Assembly: GCF_050633125.1 (NCBI RefSeq)
Contig: NZ_JBOEFX010000079.1
Coordinates: 1 to 64,000 of the forward strand
From: Lewinella sp050633125
GTDB lineage: Bacteria; Bacteroidota; Bacteroidia; Chitinophagales; Saprospiraceae
Length of the DNA stretch: 64,000 nt
Reading direction: 5' to 3'
The translations under genes were made by a program, and so were the position numbers. Shown in pieces: positions 18,165-26,065 of this stretch. Every line of letters starts with the position of its first letter. Position 1 is the stretch's first letter. The notes below the pieces were generated by a model. It was given only the letters and a program-made list of their open reading frames with translations, searched no databases and was not told where the DNA came from.

Positions 18165-19832
18165 TTAAAACAAGCCTGTAATGTTCCCTTCTCCATCAAT
18201 ATCGATGCGTTCGGAGGCGGGGTGAGCGGGTAGGCCGGGCATGCGCATGATGTTCCCTGTGATGGGAACCAGGAAGCCTGCACCAGCAGCGATCTCAATT
18301 TGGCGAACGGTGATGGTGAAATCCTTGGGCCGACCCAACAATCTGGGATTATCCGAAAGGGATTTTTGTGTTTTGGCTATACAGATCGCCAAGTGATCTA
18401 GGCCCAGATTGCTGATGGTGCGCAGATCGCGTTTGGCTTCTGCGCTGTAATCGACATTTGCGGCACCGTAAATCTTGGTGGCGATGGCTTCGATCTTGGT
18501 TTTCACGTCCGATTCCCATGCGTACGTGGGGGTAAAATCGGTGGTGGAAGCTTCGGCAATTTCGATGACCTTGGCGGCCAAATCCAGTGCGCCTTCTCCG
18601 CCTTTGGCCCAAACCTCTGCTACTGCAACAGCAACACCTAGGTCCTCCGCTACTTTTTGTACCAGGGCAACCTCTTCATCGGTATCCGTGGTGAAACGAT
18701 TGATCGCTACGACGGGTGTGATGTTGAATTGCTTAACATTTTCGAGGTGCTTCTCCAGATTGGGGATACCATTGGCCAGGGCTTCCAAATCGGGAACAGT
18801 TAGCGCATCCAACTTGGCACCACCGTGGTACTTGAGTGCTCTAATGGTCGTCGTCACAACGATTGCGCGTGGAGAAAGACCCGCACTTTGGCACTTGATA
18901 TCCAGGAACTTCTCGGCCCCGAGGTCAAGTCCAAAACCGGCTTCCGTAACGGTATAATCAGAGAAAGTCATGCCCATACGGGTAGCAATCACGGAATTGG
19001 TTCCCTGAGCGATATTGGCGAAAGGCCCACCGTGGATGATGGCGGGGTTGCCCTCTATGGTTTGTACCAGGTTGGGCTTGATGGCATCTTTGAGCAAGGC
19101 CGTCATTGCTCCTTCGACTTTGAGGTCGCGAGCAAAAATCGGCTTTTTATCGAGCGTATAGCCTACGAAGATATTCCCTAAGCGTTTTTTCAAATCCATC
19201 AAATCCTCGGAAAGACATAAAATGGCCATGATTTCAGAGGCCGCTGTAATATCAAAGCCTGTTTCACGAGGTACGCCAGAGCCAGTGCCGCCCAAACCTA
19301 CAATGATCCGACGCAGTGCCCGGTCATTCATATCAATCACCCGCTTCCAGGAGATCGTACGGGCATCGAGCCCCAAAGAATTAGTTTTGCTCTGAATGTT
19401 GTTGTCAATAATGGCGGAAAGTAAGTTGTGTGCTTTCTCTATGGCGGAAAAATCTCCGGTAAAATGCAGGTTAATATCCTCCATTGGGAGTACCTGCGAA
19501 TAGCCGCCGCCGGTGGCACCGCCCTTGATCCCGAAAACCGGGCCGAGAGAAGGTTCTCGTAAGACAACAGTCGTCTTTTTACCCAAACGGTTCAAGCCTT
19601 CAGAAAGGCCGATCGACATGGTCGTCTTCCCTTCTCCTGCGGGGGTTGGTGAAATGGCGGAGACCAGGATAAGCTTGCTTGCTTTTCCGCGTTCCTTATC
19701 AATTTTATCAAGAGGGAGCTTGGCTTTGTATTTTCCGTATTGCTCAATATCATCTACAGCAATGCCAAGTTTTTCGGCAATTTCTGTAATGGGTTGGAGT
19801 GTCACCTGGCGGGCAATGTCCAGATCAGTCAT
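18165..19832 (-). CDS. fhs: formate--tetrahydrofolate ligase
   Basis: A 555-residue formyl-THF synthetase, the normal family length. It makes 10-formyl-THF from formate, THF and ATP for purine and one-carbon metabolism in the cytoplasm. The P-loop-like nucleotide site TPAGEGKTT is at residues 63-71, followed by the family signature VLREPSLGPVFGIKGGATGGGYSQV written here in part as GIKGGATGGG, then FTGDFSAIEKAHNLLSA and, later, NLEKHLENVKQFNITPVVAINRF. The gene stands alone; a 7-of-8 match to the promoter box (TACCTTGG, 19857-19864) lies 24 bases upstream of its ATG, divergent from the sigma factor gene. Confidence 0.97.
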   Translation of the reverse strand: MTDLDIARQVTLQPITEIAEKLGIAVDDIEQYGKYKAKLPLDKIDKERGKASKLILVSAISPTPAGEGKTTMSIGLSEGLNRLGKKTTVVLREPSLGPVFGIKGGATGGGYSQVLPMEDINLHFTGDFSAIEKAHNLLSAIIDNNIQSKTNSLGLDARTISWKRVIDMNDRALRRIIVGLGGTGSGVPRETGFDITAASEIMAILCLSEDLMDLKKRLGNIFVGYTLDKKPIFARDLKVEGAMTALLKDAIKPNLVQTIEGNPAIIHGGPFANIAQGTNSVIATRMGMTFSDYTVTEAGFGLDLGAEKFLDIKCQSAGLSPRAIVVTTTIRALKYHGGAKLDALTVPDLEALANGIPNLEKHLENVKQFNITPVVAINRFTTDTDEEVALVQKVAEDLGVAVAVAEVWAKGGEGALDLAAKVIEIAEASTTDFTPTYAWESDVKTKIEAIATKIYGAANVDYSAEAKRDLRTISNLGLDHLAICIAKTQKSLSDNPRLLGRPKDFTITVRQIEIAAGAGFLVPITGNIMRMPGLPAHPASERIDIDGEGNITGLF

Positions 19833-20049
19833 GGTGGTTGGTTTTGGTTAGGTACACCAAGGTAATATTTCCGATAGGTATAAAAAAAGAAACTAGAAAG
19901 AGTTAATAAAAATCATGAGTGACCAGATTTTTATAAAGAAGCTATCAAAACCTCAAAGAAAGTGCCCAGATAATTAGTTTTTGTAAGATTTTTTTTGTAT
20001 AATAAAGAGTTCAGCACTCCCATCTTATACTTTAACATAAAACAATTAA

Positions 20050-20907
20050 ATGCGAGCATTAACCATTGAACGTTCGATTACTAGACGTGATGAAAAATCA
20101 CTAGAAAAATATCTCACTGAAATCGCCCGGCACGAAGTACTATCCCCGGAACAAGAAGTAAGTCTTTTCAAAAACTTTCAGGCTGGCGATAGCACTGCAC
20201 TCTCCAAGATTGTACAACACAACCTTCGCTTCGTTGTATCTGTAGCAAAGCAATACCAAAACACAGGATTGTATTTAGGCGATCTTATCAACGAGGGAAA
20301 CATTGGTCTTATCAAAGCAGCTCGGCGGTTCGACATTACCCGAGGTTTCAAATTTATCTCTTACGCGGTATGGTGGATTCGTCAGTCGATCATTCAAGCG
20401 ATTAATGAGAAAGGACGAAAAATAAGGATCCCTCTAAACCACCACGCGCTATCTACTAAAATAAAGAAGGAACATTCTAGACTTCTACAACAAAACGAGC
20501 GAGAGCCAAGTGTACACGAGCTTGCTCAACATACTGGGTTTTCAGAAGACAAAGTGCGTAAAAGCCTTGAGTTTTCGCAGAAATGCCGCTCTATTGATTC
20601 TGCGGTTAAAGAAGGCGAGGACACAACCCTTGTAACCTTGCTACAAGACCACAACACTCCCAGCCCTGACCATGACTTGGCCGTTTTAGAGTCTCAACAA
20701 AAGCAGGTGAAATTACTCTTGTCAAAACTGAGTCCACAGGAAGCGAGAATTATCGCTATGTACTACGGTATTGATAAAACACACCCTATGTCTATGGATG
20801 ACATAGGTGAACAATTTGGTATCTCTCGTGAGCGGGTACGCCAGATCAAGAACAAGGTAATCCGTAAGCTTCGTATTCGTGCCAGAGACTTACAGCCCGC
20901 CATGTAA
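20050..20907 (+). CDS. RpoD/SigA-family RNA polymerase sigma factor
   Basis: A 285-residue group 1/2 sigma-70 factor. It starts with the Bacteroidota-type N-terminus (MRALTIERSITRRDEKSLEKYL), with region 1.2 at about 17-50. Region 2 spans about 52-120, with NLRFVVSVAKQYQ, LGDLINEGNIGLIKAA and the -10-binding helix YAVWWIRQSIIQAI. Region 3 spans about 125-200. Region 4 spans about 215-280, with the helix-turn-helix ISRERVRQIKNKVIRKLR. Size and layout match the short primary sigma of the phylum. The region 3 start (PLNHHALSTKIKKEHSRL) departs from what I know of the nearly invariant primary sigma, so this may be a paralogue used under special conditions. A strong terminator follows 25 bases after the stop. 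Confidence 0.93.
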   Translation: MRALTIERSITRRDEKSLEKYLTEIARHEVLSPEQEVSLFKNFQAGDSTALSKIVQHNLRFVVSVAKQYQNTGLYLGDLINEGNIGLIKAARRFDITRGFKFISYAVWWIRQSIIQAINEKGRKIRIPLNHHALSTKIKKEHSRLLQQNEREPSVHELAQHTGFSEDKVRKSLEFSQKCRSIDSAVKEGEDTTLVTLLQDHNTPSPDHDLAVLESQQKQVKLLLSKLSPQEARIIAMYYGIDKTHPMSMDDIGEQFGISRERVRQIKNKVIRKLRIRARDLQPAM

Positions 20908-20932
20908 GCAGTCGAATTTCATGTTATTCTCG

Positions 20933-20974
20933 CAACAAAAAAAGCTTCCGTTTTCACGGAAGCTTTTTTTGTTG
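20933..20974 (+). terminator. strong bidirectional rho-independent terminator
   Basis: A perfect 18-bp stem joins 20933-20950 and 20957-20974 around a six-base loop. The GC core is GCTTCCG/CGGAAGC, flanked by seven As on the left and seven Ts on the right (20964-20970). It can terminate the sigma gene and anything arriving from the minus strand. Confidence 0.9.
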
Positions 20975-21012
20975 CTTATCACCGCTTGACATTAGCCAAA
21001 CTTAGGGATGAG

Positions 21013-21165
21013 TTATAACGCAGCACAGCAGGTAACCTGTTCCCAATAAAACATATAGGAATAATCCTTACACTGTCTTTCTTTTCTAACTGTTTTCCAT
21101 TCTCTGTGAGCAACGCGCAATGTTTCTTTTTCCTTAGCGGTAGCAATTTTCTGCTGATCTGACAT
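21013..21165 (-). CDS. possible small hydrophilic protein, 50 residues
   Basis: A short ORF starts at an ATG at 21165 (MSDQQKIATAKEKETLRVAH...) and ends with TAA at 21013. It is rich in Lys, Glu and Gln at the N-terminus and has a Cys-Cys near the end (TCCAAL). No family is recognised. A near match to the promoter box (TACCTTCG) lies upstream, and the bidirectional terminator at 20933-20974 lies just beyond its end. An 86-residue ORF in another frame over the same bases is less protein-like. The rest of the 20908-21240 gap shows nothing else. Coding status is uncertain. Confidence 0.28.
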   Translation of the reverse strand: MSDQQKIATAKEKETLRVAHREWKTVRKERQCKDYSYMFYWEQVTCCAAL

Positions 21166-21240
21166 GCAAATATTTTTTTGATAAAATCTCTAACAAAAGC
21201 GAAGGTAACAAAAAAATAGTTCCTATAGAAACTAAACAAG

Positions 21241-21717
21241 TTATTCCTTGCCTATTTCTTTTGTCGTAATAATCGGAGATGCGTCTAAATCATCCGCATC
21301 CATAATTTGCACAAGCAAATCAATATGCTCATTCAAGCTTGCAATACGCTCTGGCGAAAGCTTGCTTAATCGAGCCGTCAGCTTTTCTTGCAAAGTACCA
21401 GGAGGGTCTTTCAGCAACTCTGCCCCTTTAGCCGTGAGCGTTATAAAGGTAGCTCTACGATCTTGTGGATTCCGTAGCCGTGCTACCAAGCTTTTTTGCT
21501 CCAGCCTACTAACAATACCGCTCATGGTGCTCGCATTCAACTTCAGGTAAGCCTTCAATTGAGAGGCTGTAGCCTTGTAATCCTCCTGCTCTGACAGGTA
21601 CTGCAGGCTCATCAACTGAGGGATACTCACGCCAAACTGCTTCTCTATCCGCTTGCTCTCCAAATTGATAGAACGAATTATTTTACGCAGCTTGACGATA
21701 ATGTCTAAATACTTCAT
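21241..21717 (-). CDS. MarR-family winged-helix regulator
   Basis: About 158 residues from the ATG at 21717 (MKYLDIIVKLRKIIR); the frame extends to 21765, but that extension is hydrophobic and unlike the family. The body follows MarR: an N-terminal dimerisation helix, MSLQYLSEQEDYKATASQLKAYLKLNASTMSGIVSRLEQKSLVAR as helix-turn-helix and recognition helix, then the wing RNPQDRRATFITLTAKGAELL. MarR proteins are cytoplasmic dimeric repressors that often control the divergent neighbour, here the serine hydrolase gene. Two short palindromes lie in the 148-bp space between them. The ligand is unknown. Confidence 0.88.
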   Translation of the reverse strand: MKYLDIIVKLRKIIRSINLESKRIEKQFGVSIPQLMSLQYLSEQEDYKATASQLKAYLKLNASTMSGIVSRLEQKSLVARLRNPQDRRATFITLTAKGAELLKDPPGTLQEKLTARLSKLSPERIASLNEHIDLLVQIMDADDLDASPIITTKEIGKE

Positions 21718-21771
21718 AAGCGATTTTAGCGAGATAGATAAAAGCCGAAAATAGGTGATAATCAATAAAAC

Positions 21772-21801
21772 AACATGTTATCTGGCTGTTAAACGGTTTA
21801 A
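21772..21801. promoter_or_regulatory. candidate MarR operator palindromes
   Basis: Two palindromes, AACATGTT (21772-21779) and TTAAACGGTTTAA (21789-21801), lie between the divergent marR and serine hydrolase genes, where an autorepressor of this family would be expected to bind. Assignment rests only on position and symmetry. Confidence 0.3.
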
Positions 21802-21865
21802 AAAATGACATTACCAGCTATTCATTCATCTACTTTGGCCCTAATCAAAATCAAAAAACATCGCG

Positions 21866-23350
21866 ATGAAAATCAAAACACTCGTTACCTCTCTTATCCT
21901 TCTATCAATTTTCATCCTCTCCTGCACAGGCCAATCCAACTCAAATAGTTTATCAACTGACACTAACCAACAGAAGACACGACAGCTAGATGAACTCATT
22001 AGTACGTATACAAACTATGGCAAATTCAACGGCTCTGTTCTTGTATCCTACGAAGGAGAAGTTCTCTACAAAAATGGCTTTGGTTTTGCCAATATGGAAT
22101 GGGGCAACCCCAACGCAGCAGATACCAAGCACCGAATAGCTTCCATTACCAAACAGTTTACAGCAATGCTAATCATGCAACTCGTTGCTGAAAACAGGCT
22201 AGATCTACAGGTGCCCATTTCTACCTATCTACCCGATTACCCCAAGGAAACGGCCGAACGCGTAACCATCCACCACTTGCTCACTCACACCTCTGGCATC
22301 CCTGATTATGGTCGATTTTCTAACTACCGGAGCTTTGAACGCAACCGGCACAGCCCTCAGCAGATTGTGGATTTATTTGCGGATTTACCCCTTGAGTCCA
22401 CTCCTGGCGAGGAATACAGCTACTGTAATTCCGGCTACGTTCTTCTTGGTGTCATTATTGAAAATGTAACTCAAAAGAGGTACGCAGAAGTGCTCCAAGA
22501 GAAAATACTTACGCCTCTTGGTATGGAAAATACCGGCTATGATGACCAATGGTCCATCCTAAAAAACAGAGCTTCTGGCTATTACAAAATATGGGGCCAA
22601 TACCGAAACATGAATTACCTCGACATGTCGTTGCCTTACGCAGCAGGAAGCCTTTACTCAACCGTAGAAGATTTACACATTTGGGACCAAGCCTTGTATA
22701 CCGAACAGCTAGTGCCTCAGGCGTATCTCGATATGATATTCCAACCATACGCTCCAGCTCGAAGTCGCCATTACGGCTACGGCTGGTTTATTAGTGAGCT
22801 TGCAAAAGGCAACACCGGCGAGCACGTAGCATCTGTAAGTCATGGCGGTGGTATGGATGGTTTTAGAACACTAATCACCAGGGTTCCTTCCAGCAAATCT
22901 GCTATCATCTTACTCAGCAACACTGAAAGTCAGGAACTGAGAGAAATGACCATTGCCATCAACGGAATTCTTTACGGTCAACCGTATGATCTACCCAAAA
23001 AATCTATCGCATACGCTTTGTTGGAGGTGATAGAAAAAAATGGAGCGACCGAAGGAATTGCTTTTTTTAAAAAAACTAAAGACGATAACAATTACTACAC
23101 CGAGGAGCAGGAAATGGTCATTGTTGGCTACCAATTATTAGAAAAAAATCGTGCGAAAGACGCAGCAACTGTTTTTGAACTGGCCATTCAGGTATTCCCC
23201 AATGCCTTTAATGTCTACGATAGTTACGGAGAGGTGCTCATGGCATTAGGAGAAAATGCTAAAGCCATTGAAAACTACCAAAAATCTATTGAATTAAACC
23301 CCGACAATGAAAATGGCAAGCGGAAGCTCGAGGAATTGGGAGCTAACTAG
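21866..23350 (+). CDS. beta-lactamase-fold serine hydrolase lipoprotein with C-terminal TPR
   Basis: A 494-residue protein of the class C beta-lactamase/PBP4*-like family. The lipobox (FILSC) puts the lipidated Cys at residue 20, so it is a periplasmic or surface lipoprotein. Catalytic motifs are Ser93-Ile-Thr-Lys96 (SxxK, in RIASITKQFTA), Tyr186-Cys-Asn188 (YxN) and His326-Gly-Gly (HxG, in SVSHGGGMDGF). Residues about 425-494 add two TPR units (FELAIQVFPNAFNVYDSYGEVLMALGENAKAIENYQ in part). Such proteins may be esterases, D-aminopeptidases or peptidases; the substrate cannot be told. It is divergent from the MarR gene and may be its target. Confidence 0.9.
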   Translation: MKIKTLVTSLILLSIFILSCTGQSNSNSLSTDTNQQKTRQLDELISTYTNYGKFNGSVLVSYEGEVLYKNGFGFANMEWGNPNAADTKHRIASITKQFTAMLIMQLVAENRLDLQVPISTYLPDYPKETAERVTIHHLLTHTSGIPDYGRFSNYRSFERNRHSPQQIVDLFADLPLESTPGEEYSYCNSGYVLLGVIIENVTQKRYAEVLQEKILTPLGMENTGYDDQWSILKNRASGYYKIWGQYRNMNYLDMSLPYAAGSLYSTVEDLHIWDQALYTEQLVPQAYLDMIFQPYAPARSRHYGYGWFISELAKGNTGEHVASVSHGGGMDGFRTLITRVPSSKSAIILLSNTESQELREMTIAINGILYGQPYDLPKKSIAYALLEVIEKNGATEGIAFFKKTKDDNNYYTEEQEMVIVGYQLLEKNRAKDAATVFELAIQVFPNAFNVYDSYGEVLMALGENAKAIENYQKSIELNPDNENGKRKLEELGAN

Positions 23351-23529
23351 GCATAACAGGATAGAACACTGATTACCTACGGTGATCGTCGCAAGTTCCT
23401 CAGCGTTTAACAGATCAAACAAGTTTTCACGGATTTTAAATTCCAGCAAATTCAGTGATGAACGTCACTGACTCATTGGTGGTTTGCCCTGTACCTTTAA
23501 CTAGATTAAAATCACCAAAATTTATTGAA

Positions 23530-23745
23530 ATGAAAAAGAACATGAGTAATATGGATCGCATGATCCGAGTGATTGTCGCCATTGTCATTGCAGCGCTCTA
23601 CTTTTCAGGAACGCTGACGGGAACATTGGGAGTTGTCCTCTTGGTATTGGCTGGCGTTTTTCTACTTACCAGTGTTGTCAGCTTTTGCCCTTTGTATACG
23701 CTTTGTGGTCTCAGCACTTGCCCGATTGAGAAAAGGGAAGACTAA
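23530..23745 (+). CDS. small DUF2892 (YgaP transmembrane-like) membrane protein
   Basis: A 71-residue protein starting at the ATG at 23530; the frame reaches 23455, but the upstream part looks untranslated and the family starts at MKKNMSNMDRMIRVIVAIV. DUF2892 consists of a short N-terminal NMDRxIR motif and two transmembrane helices (VIVAIVIAALYFSGTL and VVLLVLAGVFLLTSVV) followed by the cysteine-bearing FCPLYTLCGLSTC. In other proteins the same helices carry a rhodanese domain, absent here. The function is unknown; the cysteines suggest a link to sulfur or redox chemistry, as inference only. Confidence 0.85.
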   Translation: MKKNMSNMDRMIRVIVAIVIAALYFSGTLTGTLGVVLLVLAGVFLLTSVVSFCPLYTLCGLSTCPIEKRED

Positions 23746-23761
23746 GCTTAATTTGGGGCCA

Positions 23762-23885
23762 TGCCGTTATTGGCGTTGCGTTGCAAACGCCAATACGGCA
23801 CCGGGCTGTCTGTCGCTACCGCTCTTGCCCATCCCTTGTCCTGCTCCTCCGTCCGCCGAGCTTCAGGCCTCGCCTTACGCACACT
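23762..23885. repeat. GC-rich intergenic element with hairpin
   Basis: A stem at 23762-23800 (TGCCGT-ATTGGCGTT against AACGCCAAT-ACGGCA, with single bulges) leads into a pyrimidine-rich, GC-rich stretch (CCGGGCTGTCTGTCGCTACC onwards) unlike the AT-richer gaps around it. No T-run marks it as a simple terminator. It sits between the convergent DUF2892 and LolA-like genes. It looks like a dispersed extragenic repeat, which needs a genome copy count. Confidence 0.4.
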
Positions 23886-23901
23886 AATCATCAATTACGA
23901 C

Positions 23902-24651
23902 TTACATCCTCAACGAAGCCTTGCTAAAGATGTGTTCAGGGATCTCAGGGTTGAACTGAATGCTTAGCACGATGAAATCCGTTCCCTCTCCTGATTTTAG
24001 CATATCCTTATAGTTCATCTTTTTGGGAAACCATCTTCCGTCAATTTTAGCAACATCACTCATGGTAACTCTTTTAAGGAGCTGTCCGCTCTTGGCGTAG
24101 AGTTCTTCTTTAAGGGGTACAAAGCGCTCTTGGTCTATCCACATTTTACGGCTGTCATACGCAACGTCGTCCACTTTTGCATTCAGTTCTACTACCCAGG
24201 TAGCCCTTCCGTCGATGGTTTCTGAACCCGTGACCTCTGCATCGTACATTTCTGTAAGTTTGCGATCTTCCATCATGTCTTCATAACTGAGGTCGGAACC
24301 CATCACCGATTGCTTTAGCATATGCCCGGAAAGCTGGATGCTACGGTCTGTATCTGGCGAATAAATCCATAGTCTATCCTCTAATTTCAGCATCTTGGTG
24401 CCTTTCTCTTTAGCTGGTGCTAGATATTCGGAAAAGGATTTCTCATTTCCCATTGTGTATCCTATCGAACGGACCGTTCTGCTATTTCTTCGCCCATGGA
24501 TCACCATTTCGGATTCGGTGATTTGTGAATCAGAAACTAAGTTAGCATCCACCTTTTCAATGATGGTTAAAGCATCGGGGTAGGTGTCCGTATTTTGGGC
24601 TGATAGTAACCCAAAACTTGTTAAAAAAAGGAATGACATTAGATATTTCAT
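23902..24651 (-). CDS. LolA-like outer membrane lipoprotein-sorting protein
   Basis: A 249-residue protein with a signal peptide (MKYLMSFLFLTSFGLLSAQ). The rest matches the LolA/LolB-like beta-sheet fold in the family annotated as outer membrane lipoprotein-sorting protein: ALTIIEKVDANLVSD, an early strand with MVIHGRR, then YLAPAKEKGTKMLKLEDRLWIYSPDTDR, ASKxMGSDLSYEDMM-like QSVMGSDLSYEDMMED, and VVELNAKVDDVAYDSRKMWID. These proteins carry a lipid or lipoprotein across the periplasm. It is the last gene of the tetR-barrel-ABC operon, separated from the permease by a 142-bp gap with a GC-rich element. It likely receives cargo from the two permeases; cargo identity is unknown. Confidence 0.87.
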   Translation of the reverse strand: MKYLMSFLFLTSFGLLSAQNTDTYPDALTIIEKVDANLVSDSQITESEMVIHGRRNSRTVRSIGYTMGNEKSFSEYLAPAKEKGTKMLKLEDRLWIYSPDTDRSIQLSGHMLKQSVMGSDLSYEDMMEDRKLTEMYDAEVTGSETIDGRATWVVELNAKVDDVAYDSRKMWIDQERFVPLKEELYAKSGQLLKRVTMSDVAKIDGRWFPKKMNYKDMLKSGEGTDFIVLSIQFNPEIPEHIFSKASLRM

Positions 24652-24699
24652 ATTGATTATTTTGGTTCGCTGACAAGAATGCGAATTTCCTGTCGGCCT

Positions 24700-24796
24700 A
24701 GTGATGTGTAGTAGCTGACGCGCTAGCGGCAGGACCTTGGGCCGAGCGAATAGCGAGCTACGTAACGTAACGCCAGCCTCGGGCTGGAGGCTCCTA
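24700..24796. repeat. GC-rich intergenic element with palindromes, abutting the permease stop
   Basis: The gap between the permease and the LolA-like gene carries a GC-rich segment. It includes the hairpin CCAGCC-TCG-GGCTGG (24773-24787), GCTAGC, and CGTAACGTAACG. Read on the minus strand it begins at the permease stop codon itself (GTGTAGGAGCCTCC). Composition differs from the neighbouring genes. With the element at 23762-23885 it brackets the LolA-like gene. Confidence 0.4.
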
Positions 24797-26065
24797 CACT
24801 TCTAATTCTTTAAATAGCCTGGCGGTTTCTCTCCTGTAGATGCCAATTCCTGACAGCATATTCCCAAAGACCATCGCCAACAAACCGGGAACAAACCCAA
24901 TAAGAAACAAGCCCGGTGTAACTTTTGCACGTAATACAGATGGCATCAACATCGTAGAATTGTCCATGTATCCGCTTATGTCAATACCGACAATCTGTAA
25001 ATAATAGGCTGCTGCCAAACCTATAGCCGTACCAACGATGGAGCCGATGATGCCGATCAGTACGGCTTCCATGAGAAGTGAACGATAAATCTGTCCTTTT
25101 GCTTCGCCTAGTGCCAGTCGAATGCCAAATTCCTGGTACCTCCTGAGTCCTCCCAACAAACCAGTATTCCATAGTACTATCGACATAGCAAAAACAAAAA
25201 TGAATATAAAAATGCCAGACATCATGTTCGAATAATCCAGCATTGGCCCTAAGTTATTCTGCTCTCTCAACGGCAACATGACTGGTGAAAATTCATCGTC
25301 ATCCCTGGTGTGTTTTGCATTGAACTGTGCCGCCATTTCCTGCGTCTGCTCATCGTCGTATACGTTTAGCTTGGAAAAGCCAAGCAGTTCACCACTTGCG
25401 TCTTCCATGTCCAACATGTGCTGGGCATCAGAAATATCTACAATTAATGCACCTCTGTCCATCGCCGCTGCTCCAAATCGAATAGTGCCGCTAACGATGA
25501 AATTCTGAAAGGTCATGCTGCTGTTCATCGTCGTTCCAAAAAAGGTAATCTTATCGCCTATTTTGACCTCTAGTTTTTCTGAAAAATCATGCCCAATAAG
25601 CGCTTCTCCTTTCTTTGTAGGCATCGTTCCTGTTACCAGCGAACTTTCAATATTCAACCGTTGGGCTTCACCGCTATTGCCGAATAAATCAAAGGCCATG
25701 CCTGCTGCTGGCCCCTGGCCTTTGGTTTCTCCATTCTCATCCGGTACATCAATCAAGCCACCGAATTTGATGCGATTCACCCAATCCATTTGAGGAAAAT
25801 CTTTTTGGAGTGATTGCGTCAACTCATCTACCCCCAAGATGGCAAGGTCATTGGGCAGCTGTTCCTTATTTTCAGCGTAAGCTTGTGTCATTACTTTCAC
25901 ATGCCCCGTCTCAAAGCGAGCATTCTGGTCGATCATGTCGCCAAAAGCCCCCTCCATATAAGCGCTCAGCATAACCGTCAATGCTACCCCAATACTGACT
26001 ACAGTGATGGGGAGTAGGCTCCGGCTTTTGTCTCGCAATATTCCTTTTAATAGAAATTGTATCAT
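24794..26065 (-). CDS. ABC transporter permease, FtsX/LolC-E type (second)
   Basis: A 423-residue permease with the MacB/LolCE layout: one N-terminal membrane helix (LLPITVVSIGVALTVMLSAY), a large periplasmic domain (about 45-285), then three C-terminal helices of the FtsX domain (MMSGIFIFIFVFAMSIVLWN, LLMEAVLIGIIGSIVGTAIGLAAAYY, LFLIGFVPGLLAMVFG). The coupling segment RRYQEFGIRLALGEAKGQI is typical. In this superfamily such proteins extract lipids or lipoproteins from the inner membrane or move substrates in the periplasm. Its start overlaps the stop of the first permease by four bases (26062-26065), showing translational coupling. It pairs with that permease as a heterodimer. Confidence 0.93.
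   Translation of the reverse strand: MIQFLLKGILRDKSRSLLPITVVSIGVALTVMLSAYMEGAFGDMIDQNARFETGHVKVMTQAYAENKEQLPNDLAILGVDELTQSLQKDFPQMDWVNRIKFGGLIDVPDENGETKGQGPAAGMAFDLFGNSGEAQRLNIESSLVTGTMPTKKGEALIGHDFSEKLEVKIGDKITFFGTTMNSSMTFQNFIVSGTIRFGAAAMDRGALIVDISDAQHMLDMEDASGELLGFSKLNVYDDEQTQEMAAQFNAKHTRDDDEFSPVMLPLREQNNLGPMLDYSNMMSGIFIFIFVFAMSIVLWNTGLLGGLRRYQEFGIRLALGEAKGQIYRSLLMEAVLIGIIGSIVGTAIGLAAAYYLQIVGIDISGYMDNSTMLMPSVLRAKVTPGLFLIGFVPGLLAMVFGNMLSGIGIYRRETARLFKELEV

Noticed and set aside
20979..21239. An 86-residue ORF on the minus strand between the sigma and MarR genes
   Set aside because: Its frame is Lys/Phe-rich with no family and it reaches into the terminator region; the shorter ORF in another frame is more protein-like.
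23455..23529. Upstream extension of the DUF2892 gene
   Set aside because: The extra 25 residues have no family match and the conserved domain starts directly at the ATG at 23530.
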